Shown piece by piece: positions 1 through 8,329 of a stretch of 48,120 bases of DNA. The DNA lies in contig CAKZXL010000027.1 of NCBI GenBank assembly GCA_937883885.1, forward strand, positions 1 to 48,120, read 5' to 3'. The position numbers were made by a program, and so were the translations under genes. Positions within the stretch are counted from its first letter, which is position 1, and every line of letters starts with the position of its first letter. The notes beneath the pieces are model-generated. The model was given only the letters and a program-made list of their open reading frames with translations, ran no database searches and was not told the origin of the DNA. The DNA is from an uncultured Aquincola sp. (GTDB lineage Bacteria > Pseudomonadota > Gammaproteobacteria > Burkholderiales > Burkholderiaceae).

Positions 1-10
1 CTGGGCTGCA

Positions 11-1210
11 ATGAGCAAACCTGTTTTCCAAGAACTTCAGCAATCGAAGACGACGACGCGGCCGGCGGTCGCTCGCACTCGCTTGCGCAAGCTTGAGGGT
101 GCCGCGGTCGCCACGCTCCTTACGTCATCGCCAGCCGTAAGTCTTCCTGTCTGCGCACTGGGCGCCATTCCGGCTCTGTGCACATACCTGGTCGGAAGGC
201 AGAACCTGGCCGAACAGGGCTCGAGCATGACCATGGAGGAGGCCAACGACGTGCTGCTGCGCCGCGGGCTCCCACAGGTCGAATTGGCCTCTGTCCTGTC
301 TTCGCTGACGGCTGCTGGACTGCTCTCGCATGCCGAAGGGCGCGTCTGCATTCCCTTGTTCGACGCCGAACTCGATGAGCATCTCGCCAAGTTCGCGAAC
401 CGCTCGGCTGGCCGCGTGAAAAACGTGACTCCGGCGTCCAAGCCGGCTCCTCGCGCGGCAGTCGCGCCGGCCGCCGCTCCTGTTCAAGAGGCTGGCGCCC
501 CAGTTCAGCCGGCGCTGCTGTCGCAACTGGACGATACCGAGCCGAAGGCCGGGGTATCGAAGATGGTTGTCCACAAGCCCAAGAAGCAGCAGCTGCACGC
601 AGGTCGGAACAACCGGTTCGGAGCAACCGATGGCGTCGCTCCGGAAGAATCCGACCCGACCGTGGCGCGCATCCTGTGCGAGTGCGGCGGCTACGCTGAA
701 ATCACGCAGTCCTACATCGATCACCTGGAGCTCGCATATCGCGGCCTCGATGTCATCGACGCAGTGCGCCGGGCGGCGCTGTGGTGCGATGGAAACCGCG
801 CTAAGCGCAAGACGATGACTGGCATTCGCCGGTTCGTGACCAACTGGCTGAACAACCAGAGCCGCGACGCGGACGTTCGTGCCGCTGTGGTTCGGGCCAA
901 CTCGCAGCGCAACGGCTTCGGGCAGGGCGGCGCTTACGGTGCTCCAGCCGGGGTAGCGGATGACGCTGGCCATGTGGATTCCAAAGCTGAATCTGGTGCT
1001 GAGCTGGACTTTGACGACCTCACCAGCGATCTTGAGCAGTCTGTCGTCGCGTCGAAGGCCGCGGCTCACGTGGAGCTCGCCCCGGCGGCGACCCGTGTGA
1101 GCCCGGTTGCCCGTGCCCGGGCGCGTGTGCAAGTGACAGGTGCAGGCCAGACGCCTGCCTTTCGCCAGCCCGCCTCTCCCCAGCTCCGCCTGAGCGAGCA
1201 ACTGCGCTGA
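11..1210 (+). CDS. Primosomal / replisome-organiser-like protein
   Basis: The 399-residue product has a low-complexity Ala/Pro-rich middle (about residues 140-185) and a conserved-looking segment at about 215-290. In that segment, residues 261-280 (lysine/arginine-rich, then GIRRFVTNWL) resemble the basic 'RK..GI.RFI..WL' motif at the end of phage and plasmid replisome-organiser or DnaT-like proteins, which help place DnaB helicase at an origin. The next two genes are a DnaC-like loader (one base away) and DnaB, which supports a role in replication initiation or restart. The reading frame is open to the left edge, so translation could begin upstream; ATG at 11 is the first start seen and lacks an obvious ribosome site in the ten bases available. 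The family assignment rests on one motif plus context. Confidence 0.55.
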   Translation: MSKPVFQELQQSKTTTRPAVARTRLRKLEGAAVATLLTSSPAVSLPVCALGAIPALCTYLVGRQNLAEQGSSMTMEEANDVLLRRGLPQVELASVLSSLTAAGLLSHAEGRVCIPLFDAELDEHLAKFANRSAGRVKNVTPASKPAPRAAVAPAAAPVQEAGAPVQPALLSQLDDTEPKAGVSKMVVHKPKKQQLHAGRNNRFGATDGVAPEESDPTVARILCECGGYAEITQSYIDHLELAYRGLDVIDAVRRAALWCDGNRAKRKTMTGIRRFVTNWLNNQSRDADVRAAVVRANSQRNGFGQGGAYGAPAGVADDAGHVDSKAESGAELDFDDLTSDLEQSVVASKAAAHVELAPAATRVSPVARARARVQVTGAGQTPAFRQPASPQLRLSEQLR

Positions 1211-1211
1211 G

Positions 1212-1958
1212 ATGCAGACGATGCGTTGCACTATCCACAACCGCGATCTTATGAGGCTCGGCGCCCGGGAGATGTGTCCTGCGTGCTTGGCTAATCGGAG
1301 CGCGGGCGCACAGCGGCTGCTGACCTCGCTGCATGAGCGTCAAGCCGCGATGGACCTGAGCGCCCGCTTGGGCGAGGCGGGGATTCCCTCTGAATTCGAG
1401 GGGAAATCGTTCGCGGACTTCACGCCGGCTTCGGACAAGGCCCGCAAGCTAGTTGAGACCCTGCAGACCTACTGCGCATCCTTCGACACCTCGCGTCACA
1501 AGCGCAAGGGGTTCGTCTTCATCGGGATGCCCGGCACTGCCAAGACTCACCTCGCATGCGCGATGGTGAGCGCAATCGTTGCCACGGGTCTGCGCGCCGG
1601 CTACGTCAGCTTGCCGCGATTGACTCGAGACATCCGGGCCGCCTATGGCCGCCAGCGCGGGGTCGATGAACTCCTGCGCAAGTTGATTTCCATGGACTTC
1701 CTGGTACTCGACGAGATTGACCTGCACGGGACATCGGACACCGACTACAACATGCTGTACGACATCATCAACAGTCGCTACGAGAAGGCGGGCTGCCCGA
1801 CGCTGGCAATCAGCAACCGGCCGCTAGACCATCTGCAGCGCGATCTGGATGAGCGCGTTGTGTCGCGAATCCTCGCGGGCACTCAGCCGGTGGTATTCGA
1901 CTGGCAAGGACGGCGCGACACGCGTCGCCGTGCCTCTGCTGCGGAGGGCGCGCAGTGA
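1212..1958 (+). CDS. dnaC: DnaC-like helicase loader, AAA+ ATPase
   Basis: The 248-residue protein resembles DnaC/IstB-type AAA+ ATPases, which load replicative helicase onto single-stranded DNA. The P-loop is GMPGTAKT at residues 105-112 (Lys111); the unusual Ala just before the Lys is typical of DnaC rather than of most AAA+ proteins. The Walker B is FLVLDEIDL. The N-terminus carries a possible zinc site (Cys4-X2-His7, then CPAC near residues 22-25), as in some phage-type loaders. It starts one base after the upstream replication gene and its stop overlaps the GTG start of dnaB by four bases, so the three genes are probably co-translated. IstB of IS21 is the main alternative, but no IstA is present and dnaB is adjacent. 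Confidence 0.85.
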   Translation: MQTMRCTIHNRDLMRLGAREMCPACLANRSAGAQRLLTSLHERQAAMDLSARLGEAGIPSEFEGKSFADFTPASDKARKLVETLQTYCASFDTSRHKRKGFVFIGMPGTAKTHLACAMVSAIVATGLRAGYVSLPRLTRDIRAAYGRQRGVDELLRKLISMDFLVLDEIDLHGTSDTDYNMLYDIINSRYEKAGCPTLAISNRPLDHLQRDLDERVVSRILAGTQPVVFDWQGRRDTRRRASAAEGAQ

Positions 1959-3454
1959 GCAAGCCCATCGCTCTTTTTGGCAAGCGCGATGAAGCGTCGG
2001 GGGGCGAGCTGGCCATGGACGAGATGCCTGCGGCCGTAGCCGAAGCGGAAGAAGGTGGCGGCGCCGTTGCGCGCGCACGCCGCCGCGGGCGCCCGAGCGC
2101 TGCAACCGTGCAATCCACGACTTCGGCGACCGTGCTGGCTGAGCGCTCCGTCGTCGGCGCCGTACTGAACGACAACACGCTGTACGACGTCGTCATCGAC
2201 ATCACGCGTGTGGAGGACTTCTCCGATTCCGCCGCAGCTGCAGCGTTTGCGGCCATCGGCGACATCATCGAGGGGCGCGCGGACGGAATCACGACGGCTG
2301 ACCCCATCGCGCTTGCCAGCCTGCCGTCAGTGGGCCAAGTCGTCTCTGTCGAGACTCTCGCGGAGTGGCGCTCCAGTGCGGTTGTCGATGCCGAGGTCGT
2401 GGCCTCACATGCCAAGGTTGTCTGCAATGCTGCGGCAGAGCGCAATCTGGGTGCCGCGGTCAGCCAGGCTCAGAACATTCTGAAGGAAGGGCTCCCGATC
2501 GAGGAGCGCGCCAACAACATCCAGCAGGCCCTGACGCTCGCCACGGAAGTTCGCGCCCTGCCAGTGGTCAGCCTGGGTGCTGCCGCTGTTGCCGCCCTCA
2601 CGGAAATGGCTGAGCGCGCCAATCGTGGCGATAACGGCATCGGGATGACGACAGGCTTCGATGACCTCGACGCGCTGCTCGCCGGTCTGCATGGTGGCCA
2701 GCTCATCGTCGTCGCGGCCCGCCCTGGCATCGGCAAGACCGCCTTCGCCATGTCCCTTGGCCTGGGGACGGCGGCTGCAGGCTACCCAACCCTGATGGCT
2801 TCGATGGAGATGAAGGCCAAGGAGCTCTCCAAACGCGCGCTTGCCATCGAGTCCGGCGTCGACTCCCACGCCATCCGTATCGGAGCACTGAGCGAGTCGG
2901 ACTGGGAAGCTGTTGTGACTGCCGGCGAGTACCTTAACGGTATTCCGTTCGACGTGGTCGACCTGCCTAGCGTCAACCTGACCGCACTGTCCAATCTGGC
3001 CCGCCGCCTTCACCGCGCAGGCAAGCTCAAGCTGCTCATCGTCGACTACCTCCAGATTATGGAGACCACGTCGAAAAAGAACGGCACTCGCGAGCAGGAG
3101 GTGTCGGCGCTGTCGCGCGGCCTGAAGAAGCTGGCAATGCAGCTGGACATTCCTGTGATTGCACTGTCGCAGCTGAACCGCTCGGTGGAGAACCGAATCG
3201 ACCGTCGCCCGAAGATGTCCGACCTGCGTGAGTCGGGCGGGATTGAGCAGGACGCAGACGTCATCATGTTCATCCACCGCGAGACCGCTGCAGATGGCAG
3301 CACGTCTCTCGAAGAGACCGCTGAGGTCATCGTCGAGAAGCAGCGCGAAGGCCCGACCGGAGTCGTGAGCCTCGGCTACGCCAAGCGAAACACCCGTTTT
3401 TACAACCTCACCGCCCCGGCGTACGGCGCCGAGCGAGTCCTTGCCGTCGCGTGA
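1955..3454 (+). CDS. dnaB: Replicative DNA helicase DnaB
   Basis: The 499-residue protein has the DnaB layout: a basic, Ala-rich extension (1-50), the helical N-terminal domain (about 50-195), and a RecA-like helicase core from about 215. The Walker A is RPGIGKT at 256-262 (Lys261); the Walker B/H2 region reads LLIVDYLQIM; SQLNR and DLRESGGIEQDAD match the conserved DnaB motifs H3 and H4. Hexameric DnaB unwinds the replication fork 5' to 3'. Translation starts at GTG 1955, inside the stop of the loader gene (GTGA overlap), which points to translational coupling. A plasmid carrying its own DnaB and loader may be less dependent on host replisome parts, and could use them for replacement-strand synthesis after transfer. 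Confidence 0.95.
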   Translation: MSKPIALFGKRDEASGGELAMDEMPAAVAEAEEGGGAVARARRRGRPSAATVQSTTSATVLAERSVVGAVLNDNTLYDVVIDITRVEDFSDSAAAAAFAAIGDIIEGRADGITTADPIALASLPSVGQVVSVETLAEWRSSAVVDAEVVASHAKVVCNAAAERNLGAAVSQAQNILKEGLPIEERANNIQQALTLATEVRALPVVSLGAAAVAALTEMAERANRGDNGIGMTTGFDDLDALLAGLHGGQLIVVAARPGIGKTAFAMSLGLGTAAAGYPTLMASMEMKAKELSKRALAIESGVDSHAIRIGALSESDWEAVVTAGEYLNGIPFDVVDLPSVNLTALSNLARRLHRAGKLKLLIVDYLQIMETTSKKNGTREQEVSALSRGLKKLAMQLDIPVIALSQLNRSVENRIDRRPKMSDLRESGGIEQDADVIMFIHRETAADGSTSLEETAEVIVEKQREGPTGVVSLGYAKRNTRFYNLTAPAYGAERVLAVA

Positions 3455-3488
3455 ACGGCGCACTCATACGAGCTTTCTGGAGAATCAC

Positions 3489-4148
3489 ATGTCGTCGAAA
3501 CCCAAAGCAGCAACGCCGGCCCGCCAGCCCACGGGTGGCCTCGAGGGCGTGGTCATGCGCAACGAGTTCTATCGGGACAAATTTCGCGTCATGGCGGGCA
3601 CCTTGCCGGTGCTGGTTGTGGCGCTGCTGGTCTCCATAGGCTTGAACGTCGTGCTGGCCACCCGCAAGCCGCACGAACGCTACTTTTCCGTGGACCCGGC
3701 CGGGCGAATCACGAAGATTGTGGCCCTGACCGAGCCGTACGTGACCGACTCGTACGTCACCTCGTGGGTAGCGGAGAAGGTATCGCGCGCCTACTCGATG
3801 GACCCGCAGAACTTCCGCCGCCAGGTCGGCGACCTCGAGCCCTTCTTCACGCCCGAGGGGCACCAGCAGTACATCGACTCGCTGCAGAGCTCTGGGACCA
3901 TCGAAGTGATGACCAAGAACCTGCTCATCATCACCGGCATTCCCACCGGCGCACCCATCGTCGTCGATCGCGGCGAGGCCAACGGCCTGCACTTCTGGAG
4001 GGTCCAGATTCCGATGATGGTCGAGTTCCGCTCCTCGACGAAGTCGGCCCAGAAGCGCCGCCTGGTCACGGTCACCGTGGTGCGCCGCCAGACCATCGAG
4101 AGCCCTGAAGGCATCGGCATCTCGCAATTCGTGGCATCGGACGCTTGA
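3489..4148 (+). CDS. traM: TraM / DotI (IcmL) inner-membrane T4SS protein
   Basis: The 219-residue product fits the DotI/IcmL (TraM of IncI) family: a short cytoplasmic N-terminus, one membrane segment (about 36-57), then a periplasmic domain of about 150 residues. In the I-type secretion system this family forms an inner-membrane sub-complex needed for DNA or effector transfer. ATG 3489 is chosen because GGAG lies at 3479-3482 and the protein then begins like family members; an in-frame ATG at 3441 lies inside the dnaB gene. It is followed after a spacer by traN, traO, traP, traQ, traR, traT and traU in IncI order, which makes the identification firm. The 35-base gap after dnaB shows no promoter that I can see. 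Confidence 0.85.
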   Translation: MSSKPKAATPARQPTGGLEGVVMRNEFYRDKFRVMAGTLPVLVVALLVSIGLNVVLATRKPHERYFSVDPAGRITKIVALTEPYVTDSYVTSWVAEKVSRAYSMDPQNFRRQVGDLEPFFTPEGHQQYIDSLQSSGTIEVMTKNLLIITGIPTGAPIVVDRGEANGLHFWRVQIPMMVEFRSSTKSAQKRRLVTVTVVRRQTIESPEGIGISQFVASDA

Positions 4149-4345
4149 TAGCAAGCGAGCTGAAACCAAAGGTGTGAGGAACGTCACGAACTACGAACGG
4201 CTCGGTCGCAGCTCTATCCGCCGACGATAGGAATGCGACAGAACGTATCCACAGAATTCAACCGGTCCGAGCTGCCAGCGAGGCCGGACACGGATGTTCC
4301 CCGACACCGCAAACCGCCACGATACCTAGTCACTCAACGGAGCCC
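4149..4345 (+). other. Intergenic spacer between traM and the next gene
   Basis: This 197-base stretch holds no convincing gene. I see one DnaA-box-like 9-mer (GTATCCACA at 4245-4253, one base off the consensus) and a short inverted repeat (CTATC 4214-4218, GATAG 4226-4230). Neither is repeated, so no function is assigned. A ribosome site (GGAG, 4339-4342) for the following small gene lies at its end. Confidence 0.4.
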
Positions 4346-4603
4346 ATGATGACTCAAGCCCAAGCCGCCGCCTTCGCGCAAGACCCCGCCTTCGAGGCGC
4401 GCGCCCGTGAAGACGGCGTCCTGAACCAGGATGGCTTCTTCACCCAGGACAACTGGGAGTTCGAGTTGGACACGATGCAGGACCGCTCGCGCGCGGCGCT
4501 GCAGGCCCACCTGGACAAGGGTGCGGACCATGAGACCGCGATGTTCCTCAAGGGTTACCTGATGGACTCGCGCCCGCACTTCACGCCCTTCAGCGACGAC
4601 TGA
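4346..4603 (+). CDS. Small acidic protein of unknown function in the tra block
   Basis: This is an 85-residue, acidic, probably soluble protein with no signal peptide or membrane segment. I do not recognise a family. It has a plausible ribosome site (GGAG 4339-4342) four bases before the tandem ATG ATG start, and codon use like its neighbours. It sits between traM and traN, where IncI plasmids have no extra gene. The helical, charged sequence would suit a small cytoplasmic accessory protein or secretion chaperone, but that is only inference from size and position. Confidence 0.65.
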   Translation: MMTQAQAAAFAQDPAFEARAREDGVLNQDGFFTQDNWEFELDTMQDRSRAALQAHLDKGADHETAMFLKGYLMDSRPHFTPFSDD

Positions 4604-4634
4604 AGCGGTCCGCAAATTCAAGGGGAACAAGCTG

Positions 4635-5672
4635 ATGAATCGCAACCAAATCAAGGGCACCGTCGCCGCCGTGGTCATTGCCATGGCCGGAACGGCGTTC
4701 GCGCAGCAGCAGGGGCCGAGTCCCGCCCCGGCGACCGCGTCCGGGGCTCAGGCGATGCAACCCGCACCTCAAGTGCCGCCGCTTCCTGCGGCCGTCCAGG
4801 CCGCAGCACCTGGCGTCAGCACCAAGCCGGGTGCCGGCATGTCGCCGGAGGACTTCGCGCGACTGCTGAATTCAAACCTGCCGCTGAACCCGCAGCAGGT
4901 CATCGAGATCAATCGCGCACAGGACGCCGTCAAGCGTGCCCGAAGTGCGCGACCCAGCCCGGCACCGAAGCCGGTGAGCGTCACCGCTCGGGTGACACTG
5001 GCCTCCGGTGCGCAGCCTGCCATCGTTCGGCTGGACTCCGACACGGTGACGACGCTCGTCTTCAATGACGTGACCGGCGCGCCCTGGCGCGTGACCGATG
5101 TGCGCGCAGGCGGCAAGGAACTGCTGGACATCCCCAAGCGTGAGTCGCTCGCCGCGGTTCCAACGAACATGTTCACGGTCACCCCGTTGGACGACCACAT
5201 CTCGACCAACCTGGTTGTCTTCCTGGAAGGAGCGCCGGCTCCCGTGACGATGCTGGTTGCCACAAACCAGAAGGAAGTCGACTTCCGTGTGGACGTGTCC
5301 GTGCAAGCCCGCGGGCCTGCCGCAGTGATGCCCGCAATCTCGCGCGGCCTGGCGGAAAGCGTTTCTCCCGAGTTGACCTCGATGGTGTCGGGGCTCACCC
5401 CAGCTACCGCGAAGCCGCTCAAGGTAGTCTCGAGCGACGTGGCCGACGTCACAGCGTGGGTCATTGGCGACCGTATGTACGTCCGTTCGCGTGCCAACGT
5501 TCTGGCTCCCCCGGTCCCCAAGGACGGCAAGGTCGCCACCGGCGCCGACGGGACAAAGGTGTATGAACTACCACATGCACCAGAGGTCTTGCTGATGCAA
5601 GGCGGCTCGGTGGGGCGCCTCAGGCTCGCCGGCTTCCCGCCGCCGACCATGGCCCAGCTGAACGCGAAGTAA
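4635..5672 (+). CDS. traN: TraN / DotH (IcmK) outer-membrane core component
   Basis: The 345-residue protein has a Sec signal peptide (cleavage probably after AFA, residue 23), a Pro/Ala-rich linker to about residue 70, a short 'LPLNPQQVIEI' segment, and then a beta-rich C-terminal region typical of DotH/IcmK (TraN of IncI). DotH, with the lipoproteins DotC and DotD, makes the outer-membrane ring of the I-type system; both partners are encoded at 23.4-24.9 kb. Length is close to that of R64 TraN. The gene is followed 14 bases later by traO, as in IncI plasmids. Confidence 0.87.
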   Translation: MNRNQIKGTVAAVVIAMAGTAFAQQQGPSPAPATASGAQAMQPAPQVPPLPAAVQAAAPGVSTKPGAGMSPEDFARLLNSNLPLNPQQVIEINRAQDAVKRARSARPSPAPKPVSVTARVTLASGAQPAIVRLDSDTVTTLVFNDVTGAPWRVTDVRAGGKELLDIPKRESLAAVPTNMFTVTPLDDHISTNLVVFLEGAPAPVTMLVATNQKEVDFRVDVSVQARGPAAVMPAISRGLAESVSPELTSMVSGLTPATAKPLKVVSSDVADVTAWVIGDRMYVRSRANVLAPPVPKDGKVATGADGTKVYELPHAPEVLLMQGGSVGRLRLAGFPPPTMAQLNAK

Positions 5673-5686
5673 GCCCGGAGGAACAC

Positions 5687-7045
5687 ATGAGCGACAACAT
5701 CCCGGAAGACGACCTGTACGGTGACGATGTACCGGCGCAGCGCGTCGGCAACGGCCCGGACGTCAAGGCGCCGGCTAGCAAGCTGGAGAACGTGGCTGCG
5801 CTGGGCAAGAACCCCAAGACCTCGCGAGTCATCCTCGCGACGTTGGGAGCCGTGGTGCTTGTCGGCGGCATTGCCGTCGTCGGCATCGTGTCCAAGAACC
5901 GCCGTGGGCCCGAGCCCACCCCGGCCGCCATCAGCGGTGCTGCCGTTGGCGCCGCTCCAACCGGCCTGGTCGAGGAATCGAGTGCGGCACTGGCCAATTC
6001 GCAACAGTACAAGGACATCGTCGCAGCGGCCGGTCAACAGCGCTCCATGGACGCGCTCGAGAACGGCCAGAGCGCTCAGCCCCTGGCTGCGACCGTGGAG
6101 GGCGCGCTCAAGGCGGCTCCCACACCTGCAGAGCAAGCGGCGAGCACCGCTGAAACCGAGCGCCTGCGCCTGCAGGCCGAAGCTGCCGAGCGCGCGCGCA
6201 ACTTGGCACTCCAGCAACAGCAAACTCAGCAGGTCAGCAGCGGCGCCAACCAACAGCAGCAGGATCAGGTCTACCAGCAGATGATGAGCAACGCGCAGAA
6301 CGCGATGGTCCAGCTCATGGGCAACCGCACGCGCGGAACGGGCGTTTACTCGATGGTGGACCAAGTGCAAGGTGGCGCAGCAGGTGGCACGCAGCAGACC
6401 GCCTATCCGCAAGGCGGGGGGCAGACTGGCGCGGCAAGTGCGCAAGCCACTGCAGCCGCAGCCGCAGCGGCAGCCGCAGCGCCAACGCAGTACACGCTGA
6501 TTGGTGCGGGGGAGATCCTGTCCGCGCGGATCGACACCGGCGTCAACACCGACATCGGCGGGGACTTCGGCGCGACCCTCCTGACCGGCAAGTACGCCGG
6601 CGCCAAGCTCATCGGCAGCGTGCAACGCAAGGGTGAGACGGCCCAGATGAGTGTGCGGATGATGTCGTTGCCGGCCCAGGGCGTGAGCGTTCCAACCGCG
6701 GCTGTCATTCTCGACGCCGAGACCTCGGAAGGCGGCACCGCGACCGACGTGGACCGCAAGCTGTTCATCAAGTACGGCGTCAAGCCTGTCGCGGCGGGCT
6801 TTGCCGCCGTTGCGGACTACCTGAAGAACTCGGGCACGACTGTCGTGGTGAATGGCGAAACGGTGGCGACCTCGCAACCGGAGCTGACGAACAAGAAGGC
6901 AGCTCAGATCATCGGCGGCAGCGCGGCGCAGCAGGTCAACAACGACGCAAACGCACTCGACACGACGCCGACAGTCCGAGTCCGGCGCGGCGCCATCGTT
7001 GGCGTCTTCTTCACTCAGGACGTCCTCTACACGCCGAAGAAGTAA
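5687..7045 (+). CDS. traO: TraO / DotG (IcmE), VirB10-like channel protein
   Basis: The 452-residue protein has a cytoplasmic N-terminus, one membrane segment (about 47-68), a long Gln/Ala-rich linker with a poly-Ala tract just before residue 269, and a C-terminal domain (269-452) of the VirB10/TrbI type characteristic of DotG/IcmE. Such proteins span from the inner to the outer membrane and line the transfer channel. It lacks the long pentapeptide-repeat middle of Legionella DotG and is about the size of TraO of IncI plasmids. RBS GGAGG (5677-5681) precedes the ATG. Its stop is followed by an inverted repeat and a new promoter, so traP onward may be separately controlled. Confidence 0.9.
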   Translation: MSDNIPEDDLYGDDVPAQRVGNGPDVKAPASKLENVAALGKNPKTSRVILATLGAVVLVGGIAVVGIVSKNRRGPEPTPAAISGAAVGAAPTGLVEESSAALANSQQYKDIVAAAGQQRSMDALENGQSAQPLAATVEGALKAAPTPAEQAASTAETERLRLQAEAAERARNLALQQQQTQQVSSGANQQQQDQVYQQMMSNAQNAMVQLMGNRTRGTGVYSMVDQVQGGAAGGTQQTAYPQGGGQTGAASAQATAAAAAAAAAAPTQYTLIGAGEILSARIDTGVNTDIGGDFGATLLTGKYAGAKLIGSVQRKGETAQMSVRMMSLPAQGVSVPTAAVILDAETSEGGTATDVDRKLFIKYGVKPVAAGFAAVADYLKNSGTTVVVNGETVATSQPELTNKKAAQIIGGSAAQQVNNDANALDTTPTVRVRRGAIVGVFFTQDVLYTPKK

Positions 7046-7070
7046 GTCGGCAAGCGTCTTCGCCGGAGAA

Positions 7071-7091
7071 CGTCAAGGCTTGCCCTTGACG
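7071..7091 (+). promoter_or_regulatory. Perfect inverted repeat overlapping the -35 box of the traP promoter
   Basis: CGTCAAGG (7071-7078) and CCTTGACG (7084-7091) are exact reverse complements separated by five bases. The right arm contains the TTGACG -35 hexamer of the next promoter. The position suggests a repressor operator; a weak terminator for the traN-traO transcript is the alternative, but there is only a short T stretch afterwards. Confidence 0.5.
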
Positions 7092-7113
7092 ATTTCTAGC
7101 GACCGTGTACACT
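7086..7113 (+). promoter_or_regulatory. Sigma-70-type promoter upstream of traP
   Basis: TTGACG (7086-7091), a 16-base spacer and TACACT (7108-7113), followed by an A/T-rich ATATCTAATA. The start codon of traP is about 40 bases downstream. It belongs to a set of similar promoters across the window. Confidence 0.7.
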
Positions 7114-7154
7114 ATATCTAATACGCGGCTACGTACCGCTGGAGATTGAGCCAC

Positions 7155-8300
7155 ATGACCACTGCACTCGAAGACTGGGGCAACCAACAACGCACCGACG
7201 GCGCCGACAACGCAGGGCACGAGCACGTCGTCGACGAAATCGAAATCACCGGCGCGCACGAACGCGATGAGCGCGCGACGCACGAGGATGACGATGCTAC
7301 GGCTGCGGACGACGCCGTCGACGATGGCACCGCTGCAGATGCCGAGGTCCTCGCCAAGAAGAAGAAGCAGGGGACCCAAATCATCATGGCTGCTGGCGGC
7401 CTGTGCGTCGCACTGGTCATCGGCGTCGTGGGCGTCGGCATCATGAAGCGCAACGCCGACCAGCAGGTCCAACATGTGGAGGTCGCCCAGCAGGCGCCCG
7501 AGCAGTACCCCGCGGGCCAGTCGTCCGACCTGCAGGTCGCGCCGGTAGGCGTGTCCGCGAGCGCAACTGCGCCGGCCATCATCATGGAGCGCGCCGAAGG
7601 ATCGGCTGCCATCGCCCCTGCCGGCGGCCAAGCGCAGGTGGCGCCGCCGACTCCGGACTTCGGTCTGCAGACCGCCGTCGGCGCGCCGGCACCGGTCGTG
7701 AGCACCGCTCCTTCGACTCCGGTCATAGTTGCGCCAACGGCCGTCGGACAGGCCCCGGCGCCTGTTCCCGTGCAGTCAGCAGGCAGCCAGAAGACCCAGC
7801 AAGCGCTTGCGCTGACTGGCGCGCCCAAGACCGACGTCGCTGCCGGTGAACTCGACAAGCTGCGTGCGGACGTCGCTGCACTACGCGCCGACCTGGCTGA
7901 GAAGACCACCACGGTGGATTCGGTGCGCGGCGAAATCAGCGGTCTGCGTGCTCAGTTGAGCTCGAGGCCTGCCGCGCCGAAGCCTGCTGTCGCGAAGGTG
8001 GCGCCCAAGCTGGCTCCTGAAGTATCGAAGCCGGCAGCCACGCCCGCAGTGGTCGTCGTCACCGAGACGGTGCAGCCGAACAACAGCCCCTCGGCGACTC
8101 CCGCAGCTGCGACGGCCAAGGGCAAGGTTCGCTCGGACTTCCGCATCTATGCCGCGGTCGACGGCCGGTTCTGGGTTGTAGGCCCTGACAACGAGCCTGT
8201 GCAGGTCGCAGTCCGCTCTCCGCTGTCCGACGGAACCCGCGTTACGAGCATCGACGTGGAGAAGAACGTCATCTTCACCACCACCGGCGAGATCCGCTGA
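7155..8300 (+). CDS. traP: TraP / DotF (IcmG)-like bitopic T4SS protein
   Basis: The 381-residue product has a very acidic cytoplasmic N-terminus (1-65), a KKKK stop-transfer, one membrane segment (about 75-96), a long Pro/Ala/Val-rich periplasmic linker, a predicted coiled coil (about 230-272), another Ala/Pro linker and a short C-terminal domain (about 325-381). This architecture and its place between traO and traQ match TraP of IncI and DotF/IcmG, an inner-membrane accessory of the core complex. It is longer than TraP, mostly through the linkers. ATG 7155 is preferred over the in-frame TTG at 7146 because GGAG (7141-7144) is correctly spaced for it. Direct sequence identity to TraP is not evident by eye. 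Confidence 0.65.
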   Translation: MTTALEDWGNQQRTDGADNAGHEHVVDEIEITGAHERDERATHEDDDATAADDAVDDGTAADAEVLAKKKKQGTQIIMAAGGLCVALVIGVVGVGIMKRNADQQVQHVEVAQQAPEQYPAGQSSDLQVAPVGVSASATAPAIIMERAEGSAAIAPAGGQAQVAPPTPDFGLQTAVGAPAPVVSTAPSTPVIVAPTAVGQAPAPVPVQSAGSQKTQQALALTGAPKTDVAAGELDKLRADVAALRADLAEKTTTVDSVRGEISGLRAQLSSRPAAPKPAVAKVAPKLAPEVSKPAATPAVVVVTETVQPNNSPSATPAAATAKGKVRSDFRIYAAVDGRFWVVGPDNEPVQVAVRSPLSDGTRVTSIDVEKNVIFTTTGEIR

Positions 8301-8329
8301 GCTGAGCGTAGCGGACAGAGCAGATTCGA

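Noticed and set aside
125..1240. A 371-codon open frame on the minus strand
   Set aside because: It is the mirror of the plus-strand replication gene and its loader and shows no domain or ribosome site.
4245..4253. Single DnaA-box-like sequence
   Set aside because: One 9-mer with a mismatch is expected by chance; no cluster, no A/T-rich region and no iterons beside it.
6440..6482. Alanine-codon repeat in traO
   Set aside because: It encodes a flexible linker before the VirB10-like domain, common in this family; not a separate element.
4769..6877. A 702-codon open frame on the minus strand
   Set aside because: It is antisense to traN-traO, has a composition expected from GC-rich codon bias in the opposite frame, and no recognisable domains.
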